Assembly (NCBI GenBank): GCA_905250075.1
Contig: CAJNOP010000038.1
Span: 832,252-896,251 of the forward strand
Reading direction: 5' to 3'
Source: Rotaria sp. Silwood1
Taxonomy: Eukaryota; Rotifera; Eurotatoria; Philodinida; Philodinidae
Length of the DNA: 64,000 bases
Shown here: piece by piece, positions 1-11,555 of the stretch
Layout: each line of letters starts with the position of its first letter
Numbering within the stretch: position 1 is the first letter of the stretch
Position numbers and translations under genes: made by a program
The notes under the pieces: model-generated
What the model was told of the DNA's origin: nothing
Database searches by the model: none
What the model saw: only the letters and a program-made list of their open reading frames with translations

Positions 1-571
1 ATGTGAAACTTCTTAGTTTCTAAATAACATACATTCTTTCATTCTATCTGATCAAAACAATAAGTGTAAGTAAACGATCTCTTTTGCTTTAGTAGTTATC
101 AGCCAGTCGCTTATTCTCTAACATTAAAAATAGATAGTTTAATGTAAGATAGTTTTCTTCATAGGGTATAAACTTGTGTTTGCTCAAAAAGCGATGATCT
201 TTTAGAGTTTATCTATTCAGTTTTACGTGAATTGATATTTTCATGTTTCAAAGATAAGCAAACTGATAAGCAAGATTCCTCTAGACAATATCTAAACACT
301 TATTTTTCAAAATAGAAACAGAAATAGCAGACTTTACAAATCTTCAAATATCATGAAGACTTCTTTCACACATGTTTTGTAGTTGTTTATTCAAACACAA
401 ATGGAAATAAATAGTATTATTTGATGATGTATCGAAAGAAATGAACAAAGAATGACTTCAAATTCTATTTTCGAGGTTTTATACCTACGAATTTTATAAA
501 TCTTCATATCATATTTCTAGAATATCATCATACAATTTTCGTTAACAATCGATCCTAACAGTTTTTTTCAG
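1..571. other. 5' flank, no gene seen
   Basis: AT-rich sequence with stops in all frames and no recognisable gene. It ends in a T-run followed by CAG directly abutting the ATG at 572. That is a typical 3' splice-acceptor shape and could serve either a 5' UTR intron or spliced-leader addition. Confidence 0.5.
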
Positions 572-3037
572 ATGGAAACTTCTTGTAGTCAATCAACGTT
601 GGAAATGCTTCCGGATGAGATTCTTTTAGAAACTTGTAAATATTTATTATGTACTGATATTCTTCTATCTTTCACTGGACTTAACAATCGAATAACACAG
701 ATGATCACTGAATATCGTCATCATATTTCATTGCATAAAACATCTATTTTAACAAGTGATTATTTATGTGTCAATATTCTACCCCAAATTGGTTTTCAAA
801 TTCGATCATTACTCATTGATTGTTGTTATTCTATCTTACAAGATAATTTATTTATTAAATATTTTGGTAAGACAATGTCAATAATATTTCCTAAACTAGA
901 AAAAATTAGTCTTGTTTCCTATCAATACAATCAATTAATTGCTTTTCTTGATGCTCTACATGATTTATATTATCTTGTTGAGATTCGTCTATATAGTCTC
1001 TTTCCAATTGAGAAAACTAATCAAATAACAGTCGCTCGATCATTAATTCAAGCAAATAATCATCGAATCACAACAATATATATCGATGATCAATCAAGTT
1101 CTTTACATTTTCATCATGATGATTGTTATTTCAATGTCCTTCGTTTGCGTATCAAGTTAAGAACAATGGTAGATTTATCATCTCTTTTTCATGCTGTTCC
1201 TAATGTTCAATATCTAGACGTAATACTTGATGATAGTGAGGGTTTATGGGAATATTTTGATGAATTGACTTTATCTCCTCTATTTTATCTTACTCATTTC
1301 CAACTGATATCTACTAAGCAATTATGGATGCTCGAAAAACTATGTGTAGTATTTGCTCAATTACCCATAGTGCGGCATTTATCACTTTTTCTTTCCACCG
1401 ACGATAGACGTCTGATCGAAGGCGACACAATTCTTTCTGTACTTCCTTCCACTGTTCAACAACTTGATTATGGTATTTATTTTTATCATCATATATCTTT
1501 TGATGAAATTGATGAAATTATCACCTCATGGCCAACATCTCATCCAGTTACATGTTTCTACAAAGATACATTTTTGTTTATGCATACATTACCTTGGCGT
1601 CTCGCTCGTATTTCATTTCCAACGTTCATCAAGAAAATAATGTCATGCCAAACGAATACTATGACTGGTTATGATAGTAGTGTTGAACAGTTGGACGTAA
1701 CGATCGACAAAAGTTTTACTTTAACCAAATCTTTAGGAATGATATCACAATGTCGTCAAGTCAGAGAAATGACTTTTTACGTGAGAAATACTGATGATGC
1801 CGTTACAGGTATGTACGTTGAAAGCAGATATTAATGATGCACAAATGACTATGAATATCTGTCAAACCTGCATAAGAAACATGAGAATTGTAGAATGAAA
1901 AAGCATCGTTTGAGTCAATAAAATTTCATAAAAAATTACATAGTGAGTGTAAGTGTTAAATTGAAGTTTTACTGCTCCTTTTTCTCTCTCATTGTAATGG
2001 GCTATGGGAGTGTTCAATGGGCATTGGATGTGTTTCTCAGAAAGATTTAGACTATTATAGAACATTCAAAAGTCTTCTCTTGATTCTTGTACAGATAAAA
2101 ATCTATATTCAAGATGTCAACAATAGTGAGTAATGATGCATGGGTGTGCGACAATCGGTATATGGTTAATATTAAAAAAAAAACTGTGAATTAATCAAGT
2201 TATAGCTTTAGGAACTATTCGATATCAGTGCTGCTTTGTTTATCTAGATACGTGATAGTATATTGAGACCTACTACAGATATAATGGCAACGACATAGAA
2301 AAACTAATATCTCTCAATTCTCCATGTTTGATTACAAACTGAGATCAGCTCTCACTTTGAAATATAAATATTATTCTTCCTAATGTATTTAACTATTTTC
2401 AGCAGAACAATGTCCAATACCTCATGTTCCTAAATTATCTCGGCTTATTCAAATCGCTTTTCATGGACCAATATCCTCTGATCTAAACCATTTTTCAGTT
2501 CTTCTCAATGCTGCATCTAATGTTTTTCGCTTGGATTTACCTTTTGATTATTTATGGCAATTCATTGAAAATCAACAAATACGACATCTTCTTGGTCCAC
2601 GAATTACGTCACTTTCCATTCTCGAAAATCTAACGAAACCATCATCAGTAACACTCAATGAAGAGCACATACCTATTATTGCTTCTACATTCTTTCGACT
2701 GCGTGATTTGTATGTCAATTTAGCACATTTATCACCTAGCACAAAAAAAATCTCAAACGATAATATTTCTAACGAATCTACAGTACAAAGCGCACTTGTT
2801 CAGTTCGATGAACAGAAACATGAAGTTGTATTATCATGTTCGAGTGAATCAATGGTAGCATGTTTATTAACAGAATTTAAAGAACATAAACTCGTTGGTC
2901 TATGCATCACTGGACAGTTCTTTGAAAAGTTAAATACAGATGCAAATCTATGGTTAAAACATAATACCGTTCTTTGTGAGCAGCAATTTGAAGCTATTTT
3001 TAATAAGGTGTTACATCGATTACTTATTTGGATGTGA
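572..3037 (+). CDS. F-box domain protein, bdelloid-type
   Basis: Two exons, 572-1808 and 2403-3037, joined in phase 1 across a GTATGT...TTTTCAG intron, giving about 623 residues. The N-terminus (roughly residues 10-55, MLPDEILLETCKYLL and following) is an F-box, the segment that docks a substrate receptor onto SKP1 in an SCF ubiquitin ligase. The rest is leucine-rich with irregular LRR-like spacing, as in the large divergent F-box family of bdelloid rotifers. Substrate unknown. The second exon has no family signature of its own, but it opens exactly in phase after the acceptor and runs to a TGA at 3035-3037. The start at 572 is the first ATG before the F-box and sits directly after a T-rich CAG. 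The family call rests on the F-box and overall style. Confidence 0.8.
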
Positions 3038-4777
3038 TAATATTTTGATTGTGTTTTTAAAAAAAAATTAATAATTCTAGATAGTTTTTTAATCATAAGT
3101 ATTTATTCATGACTTTAAAATTATGATAATTTAAAATCAAAACCTTTAGGTACAATACATCAATCTCATTGATTTAAATGACTGACTTAATAAACTTTAA
3201 ATGCTACATATATGAGGAATGTCATTCGTTAATGACATAATTACGAAAAATAAAAATGCATAAACCATTAGATTCTGAACTTTATTTTAGCTAAACTTTA
3301 TACAATCGATGTATATTGAATTATTATTGAAAAATTAACGTTATTTAAGTGACACAAAAAAAAACATTTTCCTGAGTGTATGCTTAAGTTTTTAAAAAAA
3401 CTGAAATTATTCATTGTTAGCGACCTAAATGAATACAAGAACAACACGAAAAAATCTTCTTGTAACTAAATGAGAAGTTGAAAAATCATTTTTCGAATGT
3501 ACAAACCTTTATTGACAATCTCACAACGAGATTAAAATAAGAAGTCTCGTTCTGGTGTATAAGTAAATCTCTGGAAAAGTAATTTTTGGGAAGGCAATTT
3601 CTTGAAATCTATTCAAGTGTTGTTATAGTCCTATTACATCTGCTAGCGACATTTCGAAAATAAATAACTTAAAGCGTATTCTAATGAAGTTTATTGACTT
3701 CAACCTGACAAGCATCGCCTCCAGAAGTAATGACTTCATCAACTTATTACATAAATATAAATTCGGAGGGTGGGTGAATTTGAATTGAATACAACAAATG
3801 AAAATCTTTATAAGATTGCTAAGAAGATATTGTTCCTTATATAAGTTGTTTAATAAATATACCTACTAGAAAGAATTATTTAAATGTGTTTAGGACTAAC
3901 TTATTTAGTTTTCTGAAGCTTTAGGTCAACAAATAATTGTATTTAATGATATATAACTTCTTGCATGATGTTATATCATTGACGATGAAATTTTACCACC
4001 GTTTAGTAAGCGACTTGAAGATCGAGATAATAATTGAATTTCTTTCTGTATGTAATACAAGGTATGAATAAGATGATAATGAAATTTCACGATCTAGAAG
4101 TGTTAAAACATGTGTGACTGTTGGTGTCGGTTAGGAGAAAAACTAAACCCGTACTGTAGACATGTATGTATGAATTGAATCAAGTCAAGATTTTAGCACT
4201 TCCGCAATGCATGCCTACAAATATGCACAAAGGACTTATATTTGATTTACCTCAAAATGCATAATGCTTTATTGAAAAATCTCAAAAAAATAAGTTCCAG
4301 TAGTTGCTAAAATCCATTGCTTACATACGATTATTGAGCTTTGGACTTGTTATGCATAACCATTGAATTTGTCATTTATTTTCAGTATAAACATAATTCT
4401 GTCTGACTAGAACAAGTGATAATAATGCCTGCGATCGAATTTTTCAATCAAAATTCTTCTTTCCAATTTTCTTTATAGATTTCATTACTTACATATGAAT
4501 ATATAAAGAAGTAAATACTAAAGCGAGCAGTGCATATTACCATAAAAAGTATGATTACTCAAGCAGACAAGAATTTCAGAAAACGTATGTAAACGCTCTT
4601 CTGGAAAAGTGGTTGTGAAAGCTGTTCAAAAGTGCAAGTTTTAAGCATATGTATGCACATATTTTGTGTTTACATACACAGAATCTAAATTGTATGAACG
4701 TTTACGAGTGTTTTCGGAAGCTCCTGACTACCTAGATAGTTTCAATCAAAATGTTATTTTGTTTGATAAAAGAACAT
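3038..4777. other. Intergenic, convergent 3' ends
   Basis: AT-rich DNA between the F-box gene (+) and the scramblase gene (-). No open frame that looks coding, no RNA gene and no repeat family recognised. Confidence 0.5.
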
Positions 4778-6191
4778 TCAGCTTCGTTGTTGAGGAGTTA
4801 ATGAAAAATTCATAAAATCCTATGAACAAAAAAAAATTAGAATGCAAACATGAAGCTTATTACTAGTAGTATTCTTACAATCAAAAACAAAGCACCAAGC
4901 ACGAGCATTTTCGCCTTGACATCCATATTGATTGGTACTACAATAATAAAAGATGAATTTCTCGATCATTTAAACGAAGATTTGGTAAGTGAAATTCAAA
5001 CTCTGAGCACAAGAAGTGGTAGAATTTTTTAGTATGACGACAACAATAGATTCAGGTCTCTTATTCATATAAGATATTTCGTGTAAATTCGAAATCTCTA
5101 TCAACTTTTTTGTGACAAAATCCATTCAAAATTTTAACATAAATGAATAGTGCATTTATCAATGTCACAAATTAGTCTTTGAATTTTTCAAAATAAATCC
5201 ATAAACTCACCATGCATTGAAAAAACATCAGAACTTGTAAAAGCTTCTTTAAGAAAGCCAGAATATTTTTTATAAATAGCTCCAATTTCTGTTATTCGAT
5301 CACTACCAAATAACTATAAATAAAATATTGAATAAGATTCAATTGAATTTTAGGTCAAAAAGAAAAAATAAACTTTTTTGCTTTCGAAAAAATTATTCAA
5401 AGTTTTAAATGAAATATTACGTACAGTGAATTTATTCTCACAACAACATGAGTATGGTCCATCACAGATACAACATGGACCGATGATATTTAATATAGGT
5501 TGTTCATGGGCATCTTTAATTACATAGTTCATTCGCCAACTACTACCTCTAAATGAGAAAAAAATTCTATGAATTAATTTCAATGATTTGTTGAATAATA
5601 AACATTACTCTTGTTTAATTATTCCAATAACATTGCCTGGTGGTGCTTCGACCACGACTTCTTGCATACATGATGGACAACTACCACACCAGCAACATCC
5701 TGAGCAACATGTAAATTCACGACGTATTTGAATCAATTCCTAATAAATCGAAATAAGATCAATGGAATATTTTTTTCACTAGCCTGGTTATTATTATCAA
5801 GAATATGAAGAAGAAATGCACGAGTATTTGTACACCACACACGTTGACAACAGGTTGATTCTTTAATAAAAACATATATTCATGACATCAACCAAATAAT
5901 TAGTTTTACCTTCAATTGCATAGAACACTTTTTCACCATTTTGATTATAAATGTCATATTTTGCCTGCATTGCAATACCAGTCCATGCTAAGAAAAAAAA
6001 TCACAACAAGAAAAAGAAATTGTTTATATCATTATTTTTATCGATTTACCTTCCATACAGGAAAACATATGCTTGACAACTAAACAATCAATTGATTTGA
6101 AATATTCCATGCCGAAATTTGCATTATTGAACGTAGTAGCCGAAAACTTTGGTACACTGTGCGGCATGTACGCTTCATTGTTGCGTTCCAT
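4778..6191 (-). CDS. Phospholipid scramblase (PLSCR family)
   Basis: Eight exons on the minus strand: 6191-6050, 5987-5910, 5860-5784, 5739-5609, 5548-5425, 5313-5211, 4937-4879 and 4819-4778, giving about 251 residues with phase kept at every junction. Scramblases are Ca2+-responsive membrane proteins that move phospholipids between bilayer leaflets. Family landmarks in order: MEYFKSIDCLVV near the start, a TGIAMQAKYDIYNQNG strand, a Cys-rich patch (CCSGCCWCGSCPSC, likely palmitoylated), EAPPGNVIG, GPCCICDGP, SGFLKEAFTSSDVF, then the C-terminal hydrophobic helix (MLVLGALFLI) completed by DFM from the last exon. The donor of exon 3 reads CAG|GCTAGT, so that intron appears to be GC-AG. The N-terminus is short: the Pro-rich segment of vertebrate members is missing, or lies in an unseen upstream exon spliced at the acceptor just before 6204. 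The ATG at 6191 was chosen as the first in frame; the ATG at 6167 is an alternative. Confidence 0.85.
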
Positions 6192-7891
6192 TAGTATATA
6201 ATGATCTAAAAAAGAAAAAAAATTATCACGACTGTTCCACCTCGTTTTGCCTCTTATACTGGTTACTTAAAGAAGTATGGATGCACTTCAATGAACAACA
6301 ACAGAAAAAAGTCACAAATAATTTCTTCGACGTTCTTCATGTCAATACTCTTCAACAATGAAATCTTTTTATTCTTTGTATTTTTACGATTAAGCTTCAT
6401 GTTCTATTTGAATATTATCAGAGAATAAAAAAAATAATAGTAGCATTCACCATTTGGATTTGTCAGTCAAAGCCAATGCACAAATATTTACCGTAATCTC
6501 AAAGAAAGAAAAAAAAACGGAACGTGAAGAACCAAGAGTAAATATACAATGAAGAGGTGCATATGTTGGTTGACAAGATCTGATAATTTTTAATGAGAGT
6601 TGCTGGCCTTTTGACGATGAGGAAGCAAAAAGAACGAGAACAAAACAAAAAAGAATCGTTTTTTTTCTCTTATCTATATACAGACAACACAGCACAAGAT
6701 CGAAATCTTCATCGGCAGTTTAGTTGCAAAATCTAATAGTAAACCGGTTATTCGAGATTATGATTACATATATCGATTTCTAAGATTTTCCTTCTAGACT
6801 CTGCACAACGAAATAAGTTTCACAAAATTCCAAACAAAACAATATAAGATAGTGAACATTTGCATTAAGATTAATAAAATGAGTCCATAGTGTCATGTAC
6901 GAAATGTCTTCATTCGCAAATAAGTTTAAATATCAAGGAAATAGTACTCCTATGGTTACTTCTCGAGACTGAGTGTTCAGAAATCTATTTTAGCCTCAAA
7001 ACAATCGACTTCGCTGAAATTTTCCGGTAATACGTATTAGGACCTAGAAACCTTACAGTTTAAATTTAGCCAACATATTTATTTGTTCAAGATTTCGTAT
7101 TGAAAGTAATGTGTAATCATTACTTGTCACTACGATTTAACAGAGTTTGATTTCTTAAATTCTTGCTTGTTAAGTTTTCACATAAATTTTTCTCAATGAA
7201 TTAGAAAAAATGAGGGTACTCCTTCGGTAGGACTAGAGACCTCCGTACTTCTCAATTGTTGTCACCCAGTGATGACAATGCTTGCTGATAGACAATCATC
7301 TTAGTTGAATTTCACCTAGAAAAGAAAGACGAATACTCTTAAAGAGTTTTTTTTCCAAAATAAAATTAACATTGTTATTGCAAAATCTTTTAATTCTTAT
7401 TTTTTAGATGAACAAGAAAATAAACAATCTAAGAATATTAAACCAGCAGGTTTATTGAAATCTTTTCTTCATTGCACATCAAACTATACGTCAACTCTCT
7501 AAACTAAACATTTCTGCATAGTGAACACTTTCATAAAAATTGTCCTGGTAGCATTCACAATAGAAAGGTTTTACATATTATAGGTTTGTTTCACGTTTTA
7601 TCGATTTCTGATATTTAGTTACTGAAACTGATCGGTATGCATTTATTTAGTTGAAGTGAACAAAATATTGTCCATATGATTGTCATCGACATCTACCGCT
7701 CTCTATTGAAATTATCTAAACAACAATCTTTGGATGTCGATTCGTATTTCTAATCGTATCAATGAAACTATTAGTAGAAATAACTAGGATGCAAAGGCAT
7801 GTAAGAAAAGTCTTCTATGTATTTCAAAATTATATTACTTTAACATAAAAACTAATGTAAGATGAATTTTTATTTAAATTAAAAATAAGTC
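6192..7891. other. Intergenic, divergent promoters region
   Basis: The space between the scramblase 5' end (-) and eIF3c (+) must hold both promoters. No convincing coding exon was found. Short open frames on both strands near 6.2-6.7 kb have no family resemblance. Confidence 0.5.
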
Positions 7892-10800
7892 ATGAATAAA
7901 AATCGTTTTTTTGCAGACGAAAATTCTTCGTCAGACGAAGAAAACAGTAATGATGAACAACAAATAAAAATTCAAACAACGAAGTCGTAAGTGTTTCTTT
8001 TATGAAAGTAAATCTTTTTCTTATTTATATTGATATTATTTTCAGTTTTACAAAATCATATTTTATTAGCAATAATAATGATAAAGAAAATGCTAAACGT
8101 ATCGTTCGAAGTGAAAAAGATAAACAGTAATCATACTTTAAAATATTAAGAATGACATAAATAATTTTATTTTATTTTTGTAGATATGAAGAAATAACAG
8201 AAAATATTAAAAGAATCAAACAAGTCATATCTATACGTGATATTAATCAAGTTTATGAATGTATGTTTTTTTCTTTGAATTATATTTCTATTTGTATGAT
8301 AATTGTATACATAGGTTTTGTAAATTTCATCAAAGTATATAATAAAGCTCGTCGAATAATAGAAAAAGAACAAAGTAAAAACATCAAAAAAAAATTAGAT
8401 TAATTATATTGATATTATTTTTTAGTAATATCACGATTTTATATAAAAATATTGGTACAACTTGAAGATTTTATTAATGAAGTATTTAATATCAATTGTA
8501 CATAAATTTTATTCTTCTATTTGCTTTTTTTTTTACTATTGATAGTGTTGGAATAAGAGAGATGAATGTAATGAATTCAAAAAAACGAATTCAAATAATT
8601 TGAAAATACTTCGTCAAAAATTTCGTCAATATGTACAAGTAGAATCATTTCAAAATCAAATAAATGCATATCGTGAAGTTAGTTATTGAAATTTTCTTCT
8701 GTTTGATATATTCATAGTTATATTCTAGAAACTAGATGATGATGTAGTTGAAATCAATGAAACTTCATCAATTAATGAAGATCAAGAAGAAATAACTTTG
8801 AAACAAGAAAATGTAAGAAAATATTTATGAAAAATAAATATTAAGTATTTTCTTTCAGGATAATCAAAGTGATTCAAGTGATGATGAATTATCACTAAAT
8901 CAATCTTACACCAATTTAAAAGAAACTGATCTATATTTTTATTTTCTATATCGAAAATCTGATAGTCAAAATAAAACTACTACTAAACGACCAACAAAAA
9001 TACCTAAACCTATTCAATTATCCGATGAAAAAAGATTAAAAAAAGATGTAAAATTCTATGAATTTATTCTTTATAAATTTATAATATTTTTTGTTAAATT
9101 TAGATTCCAAAACTTGAAAAATTTAATAACGATGAAGAAATTTCATATGAAGAAATTTTGAAAAAATTAAATGAAATTATTTCTATGCGTGGTAAACATA
9201 CTACAAATTATTATGATCAATTCGAATATTTAACTAATCTTCGACAATATGTTAAAAAACGAAATTTAACTGTTGAAATTGATATGAAAATTTTATTAAT
9301 ACAAATTACAATTAGTTTTGATTATTATCAAAAAGAAAATGAATATTTAAAATTCGAAACATGGACACGGTAAAAAAGAAAGAAATATTCTTCTTATCAT
9401 CTTGTTTCTTTTTGTTTTTTTTTAGTATTCTTGATTGTATTGAAGAATTAGTAACATTAATATCGGACAATGATCATATAGATATTACTGAATATATAAA
9501 GGTAAACAAAAAAAAAGGATTACATTCTTAGGTTCATAATTTCAGAGGAAAGATATCATTGTATGGTTATACAATGTTAGGAAGTTGGAAACGGTATTAT
9601 GATAATCATGTCCAATCGCAGGTCAATGAATTCTGTTGGAAAGACTCCATTTCCAGCTAAAACACTTGAGAAAACGGTAGAAATTCGAAAACAAAAGAAT
9701 TTAGACATCATATTCCTATTTCTATCTTTCTAATATTTTCTGTAATATTCAGAGTGCAACTAACTATACATCATTTATTTGGATTTTTCTATATACTTTT
9801 TGTTTATCATATAGGAAGAATCGTTATTGTATAATCTTCATGATGATATGATAATCATTATTCTGAAAATGAATGAAGAATTTATAAAAATTTTACGAAA
9901 TATTGATCATCAGAGTCAAAATTATATCGAACAATTGAAAGATGAACTACGTATTCTTTCAATAATTAATCAATTAAAAAATTATTTCGAATTAAAATCT
10001 CATGAAAATAATAAAATTATTCAAGCAGAACATTTATGTACAATTTATCTATGTGTTATGGAACATATTTATTATAAATATGATAAAACATCAGAACAAT
10101 CTTCTATTTCATTAATGGATCGCTTTTGTAAATATATTTATACAAATAATACATTAAATCATATACGTACACAAGCAAATCTTTATCATATTTATCATTT
10201 ATCATTACATGATAATTATAATGAAGCACGTAATTTAATATTAATGAGTCACATACAAGAAACAATATATCATTCAAATATTTCTACACAAATTTTATAT
10301 AATCGAACAATGGTTCAATTAGGTTTATGTGCATTTCGTTTTGGTGAAATACATCAAGCATATCAAATATTAATGAATTTACAACCAGCAAATCGTATGA
10401 AAGAATTATTAGGACAAGATATTAATATTCGAAATAATTCTGAAATGAATAAACAACAATATTTATTACCATTTCATATGCATATTAATGTACAATTAAT
10501 TGAATGTATTTATTTAATATCAGCTATGTTTATTGAAATTTCATCTATACATAAACAATCAATGAGTAAACATTTTCATATTGTAATGAATCAAGGTGAA
10601 AAACAACTAATTTTTGAATCAATGGAAACAATGCGTGAACATATTATTGCAACTAGTCATGCATTGAAAATAGGCGATTGGAATAGATGTATTAACTCTT
10701 TGATTAATAATAAAATGAATAAACAAGTAAGTTGATCGATAGAAATATTTTTGACATTAGTTATTCATATTATATCAATAAACTTCGAAATTTTAAGAAT

Positions 10801-11403
10801 AAATTACTCTTAGCCAATACATTCTCTATACAAAATTTTAAGTACGAATTCGATAATTGATTTTCTCAAGTAAACCTAAGAAAGGCATGGACATCTGAAA
10901 AAATTTCCTCGTAACTTTTCTAGAATGAAAATTTTGATTCAATATATATATATTTAGGTATGGAATTTAATGCCGCAAGGAACAAAAATGTTCGAAATGC
11001 TTATCAATAAAATAAAAGAAGAATCATTACGTATATATTTAATTTCGAATACTATGATGTTTGATTCTATTTCAATACCAAATTTAGCTGACATGTTTGA
11101 ATTATCAATAAAACAAGTATATGAAATTATTTGTAAAATGATTCTTAATGAAGAATTAATGGTATTTGAACTTTATTATTATTTTTTTTTGTTCATTAAA
11201 ATACGATGATTAATTAATATTTTTTTTTTGTATTTTAGGCTTCAATTGAAGATTCGAATCAATTTCTCATTCTGAATTCAAACAGATGGTCAAGAATACA
11301 AAGTCTCTCAGTTGAATTAATGGACAAAACTCTTCGATTATATGAACAAAATCAAAAATTGAATTATTTTTATTCACAAGCAAATCAACAGATATTAAAA
11401 TAG
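7892..11403 (+). CDS. eif3c: Translation initiation factor eIF3 subunit C
   Basis: Thirteen exons: 7892-7986, 8046-8126, 8184-8260, 8315-8374, 8426-8481, 8546-8677, 8729-8812, 8859-9047, 9104-9369, 9426-9501, 9815-10726, 10958-11161 and 11239-11403, giving about 798 residues. eIF3c is a core PCI-domain subunit of the eIF3 complex, which binds the 40S ribosome and recruits initiation factors. Family landmarks: the MNKNRFFADENSSSDEE start with an acidic N-terminus, the eIF3c helix (ISIRDINQVYECF), KKLNEIISMRGK, EQLKDELRILSIINQL, LMSHIQETIYHS then ILYNRTMVQLGLCAF, and the C-terminal PCI/winged-helix part (NKQVWNLMPQGTKMF, EESLRIYLI, DMFELSIKQVY). It is shorter than animal homologues (about 900 residues), mainly in the acidic linker and the C-terminal Gly/Arg-rich tail, which is absent. 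Most introns are under 70 bp; the two around the large exon are about 313 and 231 bp. Confidence 0.95.
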
Positions 11404-11555
11404 ACTATATTTTATTATAATTGTTTAATCATGATTTTTATTGTTTTGAAATAAATTTTTTTTATTTTGTTTTGTGCTTTTAACTAATTTATAATTATTG
11501 ATTAAGATGAAAACAAATAGTTTTTATTTAGATGATAATTAATAATAAATAAACT

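Noticed and set aside
4850-5032. 60-codon plus-strand open frame
   Set aside because: It is the antisense shadow of a scramblase exon and its flanking intron.
9541-9680. Insertion or element in the longer eIF3c intron
   Set aside because: No inverted ends, target duplications or repeat copies are visible in the window.
9502-9814. Possible extra exon inside a 313-bp eIF3c intron
   Set aside because: All phases meet stops, and the direct join of exons 10 and 11 reproduces the eIF3c sequence (IK / EESLLYNL).
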